In this document: positions 1 through 9,060 of the stretch, in pieces | Position numbering within the stretch: the stretch's first letter is position 1 | How the letters are laid out: the number at the start of each line of letters is the position of its first letter | Source: Edaphobacter modestus | Lineage (GTDB): Bacteria > Acidobacteriota > Terriglobia > Terriglobales > Acidobacteriaceae | Assembly (NCBI RefSeq): GCF_004217555.1 | Contig: NZ_SHKW01000001.1 | Location: 4,836,001 to 4,900,000 of the forward strand | Direction of reading: 5' to 3' | DNA length: 64,000 bases | Made by a program: the position numbers and the translations under genes | Notes under the pieces: model-generated | Databases searched by the model: none | What the model saw: the letters and a program-made list of their open reading frames with translations, nothing else | What the model was told of the DNA's origin: nothing

Positions 1-2
1 TC

Positions 3-1343
3 ATTATCGCCGACACGCCGGGACACGAGCAGTACACGCGCAACATGGCTACGGGCGCCTCGACCGCAGATGTGGCGGTGGTGCTGATCGATGCGAAGGC
101 CTATCTGCGCGAGGGCAAGCTGCTTCCGCAGTCGCGTAGACATACCTATATCGCATCGCTTCTGGGCATCCCGCATGTGGTTGCAGCCGTGAACAAGATG
201 GACCTGGTGGGATACGCGGAAGAGACGTTTAACGCGATCCGAGCAGAGTTTGTGGAGTTTGCATCGCAACTGGGTCTGAAGAGCGTAACGGTAATTCCGG
301 TGAGTGCGCTTGAGGGCGATAACGTGGTGGCTCCAAGCACGGCGATGCGGTGGTATGACGGGCCGACGCTGCTGGAGTTTCTGGAGACGGTTCCGCTTGC
401 CGTTGGAGACAACGACGGACCGCTGCGGTTCCCCGTGCAACTCGTTCAACGACCGGATGCGAACTTTCGCGGCTTTGCGGGGCAGGTGGCTCGTGGTGTG
501 CTGCGCGCCGGAGATCGTGTGATGGCACTGCCTTCACGACGGGAGACAGCGGTGCGTCGAATTGTCACCTGGGATGGAGATCTCCCCGCGGTAGCCTATC
601 CTCAGAGCGTGACGGTGGAGCTGGAAGACGAGATTGACCTTAGCCGCGGCGAGATGCTGGTTGCCGCCGGGACGGACGGTCAGCAGAGTCTGCCGCAGAT
701 TACGCGGCGGTTGCGTGCGATGGTGGTTTGGATGCATGAGGAACCGCTGGTGGTGGGGCGGACCTATGTTGCCAAGCACACGACACGGACGGTGCGAGCG
801 ACCGTGAAGGCAATTCGATATCGCGTGGATGTGGGTTCGCTGGTGCACGCGGAGGCCGATCACCTGGCAATGAATGAGATCGCCGAGGTGGAGCTGGAGA
901 CGAATCTTCCCTTGTTCTTCGACGCGTATGCGGAGAGCAGGACGACGGGCTCGATGATCCTGATCGATGGGTTGACGAACGCGACCGTAGGCGCGGCGAT
1001 GATTGTGGGTGCGGCGGAGAGCGAGGGCGAGCAGGATTCGCGGGCGGCTTTGGTGCTGGTGGCGGGGCGGCCGGAGCAGGCAGAGCGTGTGCGCGACGCG
1101 ATGGAAGCTCGCGGTCAACGGGCTGTCGTGATTGACGATGTTCTGATTCCGGATGATGCGTTGGTTGCCGTCGTACGGGCGCTCGAGATAGCCGGAGTGA
1201 CTTCGATCACGGCACGCGAGCTTTCTGCCGAAGCGCTTGGCAACGTAGTGCGTGCTACCGAGAAGTTCGCCGAGGGCGCGGTCGTTGTTGGCGAGGGATT
1301 GGACGAAGACGAGATTCTGCGATTAGCGGGAGTGCAGGTATGA
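3..1343 (+). CDS. cysN: sulfate adenylyltransferase large subunit CysN (5' truncated) with degenerate kinase-like tail
   Basis: GTPase subunit of ATP sulfurylase, which activates sulfate to adenylylsulfate (APS) together with CysD. The gene runs in from the left edge, so the P-loop is missing. The G3 motif DTPGHEQY is read from nt 12 and the G4 motif NKMD at nt 192-203. EF-Tu-like beta-barrel domains follow, ending near the LIDGLTNATVGAAMI motif that normally closes CysN. About 105 more residues follow (about nt 1017-1340). Their layout matches the APS kinase CysC (strand, helix, VVIDD where CysC has LLDGD), but the GxxGxGKS P-loop is replaced by AGRPEQAE. The stop overlaps the cysH start in ATGA, indicating translational coupling. 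CysN identity is firm; the reading of the tail as a dead kinase is inference. Confidence 0.93.
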   Translation: MIADTPGHEQYTRNMATGASTADVAVVLIDAKAYLREGKLLPQSRRHTYIASLLGIPHVVAAVNKMDLVGYAEETFNAIRAEFVEFASQLGLKSVTVIPVSALEGDNVVAPSTAMRWYDGPTLLEFLETVPLAVGDNDGPLRFPVQLVQRPDANFRGFAGQVARGVLRAGDRVMALPSRRETAVRRIVTWDGDLPAVAYPQSVTVELEDEIDLSRGEMLVAAGTDGQQSLPQITRRLRAMVVWMHEEPLVVGRTYVAKHTTRTVRATVKAIRYRVDVGSLVHAEADHLAMNEIAEVELETNLPLFFDAYAESRTTGSMILIDGLTNATVGAAMIVGAAESEGEQDSRAALVLVAGRPEQAERVRDAMEARGQRAVVIDDVLIPDDALVAVVRALEIAGVTSITARELSAEALGNVVRATEKFAEGAVVVGEGLDEDEILRLAGVQV

Positions 1344-2035
1344 GCGTGATCGAAGCGACGGCAGAGTATGAAGCGTTGGCTGCTGAGGAACTGGTGGCGC
1401 AGATCGCCGAGGCCGCGGCGAAGGGTTCGGTGTGCCTGACTTCGAGTTTCCAGACGGAAGACATGGTTGCGTTGCACATGGTGCGGCGGCATCTACCAGA
1501 GGTTCCCGTGATCTTTCTCGAGACCGGATACCACTTCGCGGAGGTAATCGCATATCGCGATCGCATGGCGGCGGAGTGGGGGCTGAAGCTGGTGAACGCT
1601 ATGCCGGCCACGACCGTGAAGGAGTTTGAGGGGCAGTTTGGGAAGCTGCACATCGTACAGCCGACGGCCTGCTGCCAGGCTCGTAAGGTGGAGCCTCTGA
1701 TGCGGTCGCTGGAGCCTTACGATTGGTGGTTTACGGGATTGCGAAGAGAGCAGTCGCCGACGCGCGCGGGTCTGAAGAAGGTGGAGGATCACAAGACGCC
1801 GACGGGCAAGCACCTGAAAAAAGTGAGCGTCCTCGCCGACTGGGACTGGGCCCGGGTGACGGCGTATGCGGAGCGGGAGGGAATCCCACAGCTTGATCTG
1901 TACTCGCGTGGGTATACGAGCATTGGCTGCGAGCCCTGCACGGCAATTCCCGAGGCGGGTGCGGATGCACGCAGTGGCCGCTGGGGTGGGAAGAAGCTCG
2001 AGTGCGGCATTCATACCTTTTCGGAGAAGAGCTGA
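1340..2035 (+). CDS. cysH: adenylylsulfate (APS) reductase, CysH family
   Basis: Cytoplasmic reductase that converts APS to sulfite with thioredoxin. The 231-residue protein has the N-type ATPase-like fold with the TSSFQTEDMV loop near residue 34. It carries the CC (111-112) and CxxC (197, 200) cysteines that ligate a [4Fe-4S] cluster in APS-type enzymes, and the C-terminal ECGIH motif with the catalytic Cys near 222. In the family, the four extra cysteines mark APS reductases; PAPS reductases lack them. The start overlaps the cysN stop by 4 nt. The pair forms a sulfate assimilation unit whose cysD would lie left of the window. The cluster cysteines imply that no PAPS is needed, which fits the loss of kinase motifs in the CysN tail. 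Confidence 0.92.
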   Translation: MSVIEATAEYEALAAEELVAQIAEAAAKGSVCLTSSFQTEDMVALHMVRRHLPEVPVIFLETGYHFAEVIAYRDRMAAEWGLKLVNAMPATTVKEFEGQFGKLHIVQPTACCQARKVEPLMRSLEPYDWWFTGLRREQSPTRAGLKKVEDHKTPTGKHLKKVSVLADWDWARVTAYAEREGIPQLDLYSRGYTSIGCEPCTAIPEAGADARSGRWGGKKLECGIHTFSEKS

Positions 2036-2082
2036 GGCACCGCCGCTGGCAGATTGCAGTCTCTTAGGATTAGGCTTGTTGT

Positions 2083-3195
2083 ATGACGGAGCGGCAGCAG
2101 ATCGTTGGACTTTGGCGGCGCGGCGGAACCCGGGTACTGGCAACACTGGTTCGGGTGGAAGGCTCGAGCTATCGGCAGCCCGGGGCGAGATTGCTACTGG
2201 GCGAGTCGGGAGAGTACGCGGGAACGATCAGCGGTGGGTGCCTTGAGGGAGAGGTTACTCGTAAGGCGAGCTGGAAGGTACGCGAGGGCGCGGTATTGGA
2301 GCGCTATTCGACGATCTTCGACGACACGGACGAAATTCCTTTTGGACTGGGATGCGGCGGTGTGGTGGATCTGCTGCTGGAGCCGGTAGAGACGCCGGAG
2401 TGCGAGGCTCTGCTGGCGGCGATGGAGCGCTCTTTTTCCGGAGAGCAGGCGACGGTGGTGACGTGGCTTCCGGGTGAGGGGAGGTTGCTTCGTCGCGTGG
2501 TGCTCGGTACCGATGGCGAAGTGATCTTCGCGAGCAGGGACTTGTCGGAGAAGAAGCTCGGATGTGCGCGTGATTTGGTTCCGGGAGAGGCCTACGAGGG
2601 CAGATTCGTAGAGAAGCTGCTTGCTCCGCAGAGGCTGTTTGTCTTGGGGGCGGGGGATGATGCGCGTCCGCTGGTTACGATGGCCACGATGATGGGGTGG
2701 AATGTAACGGTAGCGGATGGACGGGCGCAACTGGCCCGTTCGGAGCGATTTTCGGGAGCTGACAGAGTTGTTGTGCTGGGTGGAGGCGGGCTGCGCGATC
2801 TGGGAATTCGCGCCGAAGATGCGGTCGTGATTATGACGCATAGCTACGAGCAGGATCGCGCGTTGTTAGCCGAGCTGCTGCCGGTGGCGCCGAGATATCT
2901 GGGACTGCTGGGGGCTCGGCACAGGAGTTCGCTGCTGGTGAGTGAAGCCGCGGAGATTGCGGGACTCTCGGTGGAGGAATGCTGCCAGAGGATCTGGGCC
3001 CCGATTGGTCTGGATCTCGGAGGCGACGGTCCGGAGGCAATTGCGCTGGCGGTGATGGCGGAGGCGCACGCGATGTGCATGGGCAAGATGGGATCTTCGC
3101 GGCGGCTGACCGCAGAAGACGTATCACGATACGTAAGCGAAGGCAGAGTCTCGCGGTACCTGCAGCGACAGTGTGCTGTGGACATTGCATCGTGA
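2083..3195 (+). CDS. XdhC/CoxI family molybdenum hydroxylase maturation factor
   Basis: Predicted maturation factor that binds molybdenum cofactor and helps sulfurate and insert it into xanthine dehydrogenase or CO-dehydrogenase type enzymes. The 370-residue protein has the N-terminal XdhC/CoxI domain (GSSYRQPGARLL, then AGTISGGCLEGEV near residues 28-55) and a C-terminal Rossmann domain starting LFVLGAGDDARPLV near 186. The Cys of SGGCLEG is the conserved one in the family. The next gene overlaps its stop by 4 nt and encodes a MocA-like nucleotidyltransferase, so both likely serve the same hydroxylase. No hydroxylase structural gene lies in the window. Family assignment is secure; the client enzyme is unknown. 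Confidence 0.88.
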   Translation: MTERQQIVGLWRRGGTRVLATLVRVEGSSYRQPGARLLLGESGEYAGTISGGCLEGEVTRKASWKVREGAVLERYSTIFDDTDEIPFGLGCGGVVDLLLEPVETPECEALLAAMERSFSGEQATVVTWLPGEGRLLRRVVLGTDGEVIFASRDLSEKKLGCARDLVPGEAYEGRFVEKLLAPQRLFVLGAGDDARPLVTMATMMGWNVTVADGRAQLARSERFSGADRVVVLGGGGLRDLGIRAEDAVVIMTHSYEQDRALLAELLPVAPRYLGLLGARHRSSLLVSEAAEIAGLSVEECCQRIWAPIGLDLGGDGPEAIALAVMAEAHAMCMGKMGSSRRLTAEDVSRYVSEGRVSRYLQRQCAVDIAS

Positions 3196-3749
3196 GCATA
3201 GGGGCTGTTGTGCTGGCGGCGGGATCTTCGCGCCGGCTTGGGAGACCGAAACAACTTGTCCGTTTAGGGGAAGAGACGCTGGTCGAGCGCGCAGTTCGAG
3301 TGTGCCTTGAGGCAGGATGCGAGCCTGTGATGGTCGTTCTGGGCGCTTCGGCTGATCTCGTGAGGAAGACCTGCTCCTTCCAGAGTGCGGTGATCGTTAA
3401 TAACGAGCGATGGGAGGAGGGGATGGGGAGTTCGCTGCGCGTGGGTGTTAGCGCGTTAGGCACGGATAGAGACGGGGTTGTGGTTATGACCTGCGATATG
3501 CCCGCGGTATCGCCGGAGCATCTGCGGAAGCTGACGAGAACAGGTGAGACCACCGCTTCTTCTTATTCAGGAAGACGTGGCGTTCCGGCTTACTTTCCTC
3601 GGGAGATGTTCGGCCAGTTGCTCGAGCTGCATGGGGATGCGGGGGCGCGGGAGCTGCTGAAGGATGCTCGTGTGGTGGAGCTTGTAGACGGCGAGCTGGA
3701 TGTAGATACGCTCGAGGATCTTGCTCGTGCACGAGAGTTGTATGGATAA
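3192..3749 (+). CDS. MocA/MobA-like molybdenum cofactor nucleotidyltransferase
   Basis: Predicted NTP transferase that attaches a nucleotide (CMP in MocA) to molybdopterin cofactor. I start it at the GTG at 3192, which overlaps the xdhC stop as GTGA and begins directly with the nucleotide-binding signature VVLAAGSSRRLGRPKQLV. This gives 185 residues, close to the family length; the open frame continues upstream but only inside xdhC. The metal-binding motif VMTCDMPAVS (near residues 98-107) is present. The overlap and the family pairing with XdhC suggest joint maturation of one molybdenum hydroxylase. MocA rather than MobA is inferred from the neighbour. Confidence 0.85.
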   Translation: MSIGAVVLAAGSSRRLGRPKQLVRLGEETLVERAVRVCLEAGCEPVMVVLGASADLVRKTCSFQSAVIVNNERWEEGMGSSLRVGVSALGTDRDGVVVMTCDMPAVSPEHLRKLTRTGETTASSYSGRRGVPAYFPREMFGQLLELHGDAGARELLKDARVVELVDGELDVDTLEDLARARELYG

Positions 3750-3779
3750 GCAGCTTTGAGTCCGCGCTGCGCGTGAGAT

Positions 3780-4748
3780 TCAGGGTGTCCTGGACTTCGT
3801 ATCTGACTGATGCGCCTGCTCGACTACATCGCGGATTGCACGGATGATGATGTCCGGTCGGTCGATCAGGACTGCGTGGAAACTGTCCTGCGCGACGAGC
3901 TGCTTGCTATTGCGAGATAGTGACAGCAGCTTATTTTGTAGATCTTCGTAACCCAAGCCAGCGTTGGGCGTGCTGATGATGATCAGGGGCATCTCTCCCA
4001 GTGGATGGGTTTGTTGGCCGGTGAGGCGATCGATGCGTTTGGTGCAATCCACCACCATCGGCTCGCCCGGACGCAGAGGATGTTGTGACATCGCCCATCG
4101 ATGAAGTTCCTGATCCTGCTTTGAGAGCCGGCTGAAGTTGGGATCGTCCTCAAAGCCGGTTACGATGGGAGCCTTGGAGATCAGAACGGGCGGGGTGTGG
4201 CCAGATTGTGGGAGCGAGGTTTTTGGATGAGGCCCATCTGAGCTGCCGAGGAAGGCATGATCGACGATGACCATGCCCTGGATGTTGTTCGGGTATTCGG
4301 CGGCGTAAAGGCGCGTCCAGAGCGCTCCAGTGGAGAATCCGACCAGGACATAGGGGCGGTCGAGGAGCGTCCGAGTGATTAGATTGTGGAGCTCTTCGAC
4401 CCTGTTGTCGCAGCTGAGTGCTTTACCGGCGAGAGGATAGGGGTCGCTCCAGGTTGTTCCGGATGGGTCGAAGGTGCAGACACGAGCGAACTTTGCGACC
4501 TCGGTTTGAACGAGGGACCAGTCGAAGGAGAAGGCCGCACCTGCAATCATCACAGCAGGGTTGCCCTGGCCGATGCAGTTGACGTGAACTCGGTAACCGC
4601 CCACGTCGATGAGCTGGCCGGTCGGCGGGGGTGTCGATGAGGGAAGAGCTTGACCTTGCGCTCTCACCGTTGCCGCAATCAAGGTCAGGCATGCAAGCGC
4701 ACAGAACAGCTTTCCGGTGCCGAAAACGGGACGACGGCCAATCTTCAT
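3780..4748 (-). CDS. exported alpha/beta-hydrolase
   Basis: Secreted or periplasmic alpha/beta-hydrolase fold protein of about 322 residues; substrate unknown. From the ATG at 4748 the N-terminus is a clear signal peptide (MKIGRRPVFG, a hydrophobic stretch, then VRAQG). After it come the core motifs: an oxyanion-side GAAFSFDWSLVQTEVA, the nucleophile elbow GFSTGALW (Ser), and a late DSFHAVLIDRPD that can supply the His. A GTG at 4790 would overlap the stop of the upstream peptidase gene as GTGA, but it has no good ribosome binding site and would give an overlong n-region, so I prefer 4748. Co-directional with the S53 peptidase, so possibly one transcription unit. The specific reaction cannot be read from sequence. 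Confidence 0.8.
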   Translation of the reverse strand: MKIGRRPVFGTGKLFCALACLTLIAATVRAQGQALPSSTPPPTGQLIDVGGYRVHVNCIGQGNPAVMIAGAAFSFDWSLVQTEVAKFARVCTFDPSGTTWSDPYPLAGKALSCDNRVEELHNLITRTLLDRPYVLVGFSTGALWTRLYAAEYPNNIQGMVIVDHAFLGSSDGPHPKTSLPQSGHTPPVLISKAPIVTGFEDDPNFSRLSKQDQELHRWAMSQHPLRPGEPMVVDCTKRIDRLTGQQTHPLGEMPLIIISTPNAGLGYEDLQNKLLSLSRNSKQLVAQDSFHAVLIDRPDIIIRAIRDVVEQAHQSDTKSRTP

Positions 4749-4786
4749 GGAAAGAGAAAGTTTCCTTCGCTGAATCCTATGGGCGT

Positions 4787-6559
4787 TCACTGGAGGTATT
4801 CTTGCCGCGGTTTGAGCGTCAGGGTGGGGGGCTTGAGCTTCCCTGGGAGCTTCTTACCGACTATCGCGTGTGTGGATTTTGAAGATCTCTTTGCGGTGGT
4901 CTTCTTTGTCTTGCCCTTTGTTGGCTTCCTGGTGGAGCTCGCTGAGGGGTTCACGACGGCGATGAGTTGAGGCGCGATGGGCGAGCCGAGTCCGGTGCAG
5001 GCGTCCCAGCCTGAGTTGGCCTTGAAGGCACCGTTGTTGCCCTGGGTGATATCGCGGAAGGCAGGCTTGGCTTTGGCAGCGTAGATGATGGGGTTGATGA
5101 ATCCGGCAGATTTACCGTTCTGCTGGTTGGCCAGGGCGAGGAGACCGGCCCACAGCGGGGCGACGGCACTGGTTCCGCCTATGACCATGGTCTGGCCATC
5201 GACGCGAATGGCGTAACCGGTCGCGGGATCGGCATTGCCGGCGACATCCGGAACGCCGCGTCCCCCTGGTGACGCGGTAGGTTTAGGAACGTCAGCATTG
5301 GTTTGCCAGGATGGAATCGCGAAGACGTTGCTGACACCACCGCCGGTGGCTCCGCCATTCTGGTCGTTCCAGACAGTTTCGCTGGTAATAGATCCATTGG
5401 AGCTTTCGAGATTGGTTCCACCGCAGGCGAGCACGTGTGGACTGGAGGCAGGGAAGTCAACGTGGTTCTTGTTATCGCTGACCCCATCGGAGGAGCCGTT
5501 GTCGCCCGATGCGACCGTAATGGTGATTCCCAAGGCCGCTGCGGACTGGCAGGCGGCGTCGAGAGCATTCATCGCCTGTGCGGTCCAGTTGGCTTCAGCG
5601 GCTCCCCAGGAGATGGAGATGACGCTGGGCTTATAGGTGGTGTCGTGAACGGCGCTGGCGATGGCGTCGACAAAGCCCTGATCCGTGTTTGGGGCGAAAT
5701 AGACGACGATGCGAGAACCGGGCGCGACGGCCGCGGCGACTTCGATGTCGAGCATGACTTCGCCGTCGGCGCCGTTGGCACTGCCGGGGGAGTTCTTGCC
5801 TCCGGAGACGGAGACGGCTACGACCTTGGGGGCCTTCTGGCCCAGCGATTTGAAGTAGGCGGTGATGTCGGCCTGACGGAAGCCGCCGCCCAGCTCGATG
5901 AGCGCGATCGTCTGGTCTTTGGCGGTCGCAGTGGAGGGAAATCCGTAGAGCTGGCCGATCTGGACGGGCGTATAGGAGACATTTGCGCTGGCGTGGGGTC
6001 GCGCGAACCCGCTACCCTGCGCAGTGCGTGCGGCCGTGGATCCGGTTTCGCCGGCGATGCGGAAGTGGGGTTGGGCCTGGGGGCGATTGTCGAGGCCGAG
6101 GACAGCGACGACGGAGCCGATGAGTTCCTCGGGGAGATGGATTCCGCCTTCGCGAACCCGGCAGGAGGTGCCTCCGAGATCCTTGTGCATCAGGGAGACT
6201 CCGAAGGCCCGCTGCAGGCTGGCGACGGTGCCGGTAAGTTTCATGGTTCTGCGTCCCGGCGCCGGAGTTCCGGGCTGCACGGTGAGTCCGTATTCTTTGG
6301 CGAAGCCACGTACGAGGCGCACCGCGGCAGGATCGGGTCCATGACTGGCACGGAACTGGGCGCGGGTGAGCCTCTGTTTGCCCGTGGAGTGCGCAGTCTT
6401 CAACGGTGCCTTGCGCCGGACGATGACAGAGACGGTGACTCGAGCGCCTGGAGGCGCGGGCGTTTCTGCGGCGGCGGGAGCGGCGGCGGGTTTCTCGCTT
6501 CCGGGAAGCAGAGTGCGAAGCTGGGCGGAGAAGCGGGGGAGAGACTTGCGGGGAGCCAT
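4787..6559 (-). CDS. S53 family serine-carboxyl peptidase (sedolisin/kumamolisin type)
   Basis: Acid-active endopeptidase of the sedolisin family, made as a proenzyme. Residues about 30-170 are the pro-kumamolisin activation domain. The catalytic domain carries the Glu/Asp pair in DGEVMLDIEVAAAVAPG, the oxyanion Asp region after SWGAAEANW, and the nucleophile Ser in GGTSAVAPLWAG. The C-terminal calcium site is seen in FRDITQGNNG and GWDACTGLGSP. The ATG at 6559 is chosen because GGAGGAAAC sits 8 nt before it; the longer frame to 6589 lacks this. There is no classical signal peptide, which is usual for kumamolisins. A Lys/Thr-rich tail of about 50 residues follows the catalytic domain. Such peptidases are common in acid-soil acidobacteria. 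Confidence 0.92.
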   Translation of the reverse strand: MAPRKSLPRFSAQLRTLLPGSEKPAAAPAAAETPAPPGARVTVSVIVRRKAPLKTAHSTGKQRLTRAQFRASHGPDPAAVRLVRGFAKEYGLTVQPGTPAPGRRTMKLTGTVASLQRAFGVSLMHKDLGGTSCRVREGGIHLPEELIGSVVAVLGLDNRPQAQPHFRIAGETGSTAARTAQGSGFARPHASANVSYTPVQIGQLYGFPSTATAKDQTIALIELGGGFRQADITAYFKSLGQKAPKVVAVSVSGGKNSPGSANGADGEVMLDIEVAAAVAPGSRIVVYFAPNTDQGFVDAIASAVHDTTYKPSVISISWGAAEANWTAQAMNALDAACQSAAALGITITVASGDNGSSDGVSDNKNHVDFPASSPHVLACGGTNLESSNGSITSETVWNDQNGGATGGGVSNVFAIPSWQTNADVPKPTASPGGRGVPDVAGNADPATGYAIRVDGQTMVIGGTSAVAPLWAGLLALANQQNGKSAGFINPIIYAAKAKPAFRDITQGNNGAFKANSGWDACTGLGSPIAPQLIAVVNPSASSTRKPTKGKTKKTTAKRSSKSTHAIVGKKLPGKLKPPTLTLKPRQEYLQ

Positions 6560-6733
6560 GAAGTTTCCTCCAGTTCGTGTGATGCTCAACGAAGACCAGT
6601 GTACGGGCCCTCAACGCGCATTATGGTATTTCGGACGGATTGTCCTTGGAAGCGAAATTACGATCTGCGAGATTAGACGTTTTCAGTGGTAGAAATATAG
6701 TTTTAATGTGAGGAATCAAAGGGAGCAGGCTGG

Positions 6734-7564
6734 GTGACGATAATTGATGCGCATCACCATCTCTGGCGGTACTCACGAGAAGAATACGGATGGATCGATG
6801 AGACGATGTTGTCTTTACGACGGGACTTTCTTCCGGAGGATCTGACGGTGGAGATGCGCGTAGCCGGAGTGGAAGGAACGATCGCGGTGCAGGCGAGACA
6901 GACGCTCGAGGAGACGCGTTGGTTGCTGGAACTGGCCGATCAGAACGAGGCGATTCGCGGGGTGGTGGGCTGGGCCCCCATCGCCAGTGGGGAGTTTTCG
7001 ACGACGCTCGAGGAGTTCAAGGGCAGGCCGAAGCTGAAGGGATTGCGGCATGTGGTGCAGGCGGAACCGGATGAAAACTATCTTCTGCGCCAGGACTTCA
7101 ACCGGGGTATCGGCATGTTGCGGGGGAGTGGACTGGTATACGAGGTGTTGATCTATGAGCATCAACTTCCCCAGACGATAGAGTTTGTCGATCGCCACCC
7201 CGATCAGGCTTTCGTGTTGGACCACATCGCGAAGCCGCGGATTCGGGGGAGGGTGCTGGAGCCATGGGCCGGGCGAATGCGTGACCTGGCGCGACGGGAG
7301 AATGTCTCGTGCAAGCTGTCGGGCATGGTGACGGAGGCGGATTGGAACGGATGGACGCTTGAGGGGCTGCGGCCCTATCTGGATGTAGTGGTGGAAGCGT
7401 TCGGGCCGCAGCGTCTGATGGTGGGTTCGGATTGGCCGGTGTGCCTGGTGGCGTGCGGATATGCGCAGTGGTTTGGAGTGCTCGAGGAGTACTTTGCAGG
7501 GTTCAGCACCCAGGAGCTTGATGCCGTGTTTGCAGGCAACGCTGCACGGGTGTATGGGTTATAG
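6734..7564 (+). CDS. amidohydrolase 2 family, L-fuconolactonase-like
   Basis: Metal-dependent TIM-barrel hydrolase (COG3618 type) of 276 residues, likely opening a sugar lactone such as L-fucono-1,5-lactone. The N-terminal IIDAHHHLWRYSREEYGWID motif gives the HxH metal site; FVLDHIAKPRIR supplies the middle His, CKLSGM follows, and GSDWPVCL gives the late Asp. The start is a GTG preceded by GGGAG. The next gene is a FucP-type symporter, supporting a role in fucose or related deoxysugar catabolism. The rest of the pathway (fucose dehydrogenase, dehydratase, aldolase) is not in the window, so the substrate is inferred. Confidence 0.82.
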   Translation: MTIIDAHHHLWRYSREEYGWIDETMLSLRRDFLPEDLTVEMRVAGVEGTIAVQARQTLEETRWLLELADQNEAIRGVVGWAPIASGEFSTTLEEFKGRPKLKGLRHVVQAEPDENYLLRQDFNRGIGMLRGSGLVYEVLIYEHQLPQTIEFVDRHPDQAFVLDHIAKPRIRGRVLEPWAGRMRDLARRENVSCKLSGMVTEADWNGWTLEGLRPYLDVVVEAFGPQRLMVGSDWPVCLVACGYAQWFGVLEEYFAGFSTQELDAVFAGNAARVYGL

Positions 7565-7654
7565 GCAGGCCACAGGATCAGTAGAGCCTAAGGTTGGCGC
7601 GAACATGTAGGATTTGTCGCGCGGCAGTTATTCCAGATTGAGACCGGAGACCGA

Positions 7655-8986
7655 ATGCAGATTTCAGCACCAGCGACGACACGAAGCAATTCAGAACCTA
7701 CAGGAGGAAAGCATCCGGTATTTCCTGTCGGACATATGCTGCCGTTTGTGCTGGTGACGGTCTTGTTCTTTCTGTGGGGAATGTCGAACAACCTCACCGA
7801 CATCCTGGTGCAGCAGTTCAAGAAGTCGTTGGAACTATCGCAGTTCAGCGCACAACTGGTGCAGACGGCAAACTTCTTTGGCTATTTCTGCATGGCAATC
7901 CCTGCCGGTCTTTTAATGCGCAGGTGGGGCTACAAGGCTGGAATGGTGACAGGGCTGGTGATCTTCGGCTTGGGAATGCTGCTGTTTCTTCCAGCAGCTC
8001 TCCGTGGTGAGTACGCGATGTTTCTGATCGCTCTTTTTACGGTAGGCTGTGGAGCTTCGATCCTGGAGACGGCAGCGAATCCATTCATCGCGCAGTTCGG
8101 CGATCCGGTGACTTCGGAGCAGCGCCTGAACTTTTCGCAGTCCTTCAACCCCCCGGGAACGGTCACAGGGGTCTTGATCGGGACGTACTTCATCTTCTCG
8201 GGCGTGGAACCCAATGCGGCTGAGATTGAGCAGATGAAAACGGCCGGGACCTACCAGGCTTACCTGCATGGCGAGATCATGCGCGTGGTTCCGACGTATC
8301 TTGCATTCGGACTGGTCGTGCTGCTCTGCGCACTCATCCTTTCGAGGACGAAGTTTCCCGTGATCGAGTCGGAACACGAGGGAGAGGGTGAGGATCATGG
8401 AAGCTTTCGTGATCTCCTGCGAACTCCAACGATCTGGATTGCGGTGGCGGCGAACTTCTGCAATGTCGGTGCGCAGATCTCGTCGTGGAGCAGCCTGATT
8501 CCTTACATGAAGCAATACACGGTGGTGAGCGAACGAACGGCGGCGCACTTCCTGACGGGAGTGCTGGTGGCGATGTTGATCGGGAGGTTCGTCTCCACGC
8601 CTCTGATGCGCTATGTAAGGCCGAGTCTGATGCTGGGAGTGTATGGCATCTGCAATGCGGTGTTGATGCTGGTCTCGGTTTTGAGGCCGGGGATGACCGG
8701 AGCTTGGGCGGTTGTGGCGAGCGGATTCTTCATATCGATCATGTTTCCCACCATCTTTGCGTTGGGCTTGAAGGGGCTGGGATCGAATACCAAGCTCGGA
8801 GGATCGCTGCTGGTGATGGCGATTGTGGGCGGTGCGATCTTTCCGCCGATCTCCGGATTGATTGCACGGGAGACCGGCAGCCTGGCGCTGGGATACCTAG
8901 TCCCGCTGGTAGGGTTTATAGGCGTGGCGATCTTTGGCTTCTACCAGTCGACGCAGCGGACCCTGTTATCGGGGCCCGCGTACTGA
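7655..8986 (+). CDS. fucP: FucP-type sugar:proton symporter (MFS)
   Basis: Inner-membrane major facilitator of 443 residues with 12 predicted transmembrane helices. The first helix region has the FucP hallmark FFLWGMSNNLTDILVQQFKKSLELSQFSAQLVQ, followed by GYFCMAIPAGLLMRRWGYKAG, and helix 4 has LETAANPFIAQFG, all characteristic of L-fucose and related hexose symporters. GGAG lies 5 nt before the ATG. It follows the fuconolactonase-like gene in the same direction by 90 nt. The transported sugar could be fucose, glucose or galactose; members of this family vary. A strong hairpin closes the unit at 9021-9060. Confidence 0.87.
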   Translation: MQISAPATTRSNSEPTGGKHPVFPVGHMLPFVLVTVLFFLWGMSNNLTDILVQQFKKSLELSQFSAQLVQTANFFGYFCMAIPAGLLMRRWGYKAGMVTGLVIFGLGMLLFLPAALRGEYAMFLIALFTVGCGASILETAANPFIAQFGDPVTSEQRLNFSQSFNPPGTVTGVLIGTYFIFSGVEPNAAEIEQMKTAGTYQAYLHGEIMRVVPTYLAFGLVVLLCALILSRTKFPVIESEHEGEGEDHGSFRDLLRTPTIWIAVAANFCNVGAQISSWSSLIPYMKQYTVVSERTAAHFLTGVLVAMLIGRFVSTPLMRYVRPSLMLGVYGICNAVLMLVSVLRPGMTGAWAVVASGFFISIMFPTIFALGLKGLGSNTKLGGSLLVMAIVGGAIFPPISGLIARETGSLALGYLVPLVGFIGVAIFGFYQSTQRTLLSGPAY

Positions 8987-9020
8987 GGAATTACCTGATC
9001 CACGCTGCCCAGTTCGGATC

Positions 9021-9060
9021 AGCGCTCGCGGAAGACTGAACCGGTTTTTCCGCGAGCGCT
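9021..9060. terminator. bidirectional hairpin terminator between convergent genes
   Basis: A perfect 13-bp stem (9021-9033 with 9048-9060) encloses a 14-nt loop, with a run of five T at 9045-9049 on the loop side of the right arm. It lies between the fucP-like gene and the convergent MscS-like gene. The MscS-like stop codon (TAG, 9059-9061 on the minus strand) overlaps the stem. Confidence 0.75.

Noticed and set aside
5303..6676. 457-codon open frame on the plus strand
   Set aside because: Antisense of the S53 peptidase, low-complexity Gly-rich product, no ribosome binding site or motifs.
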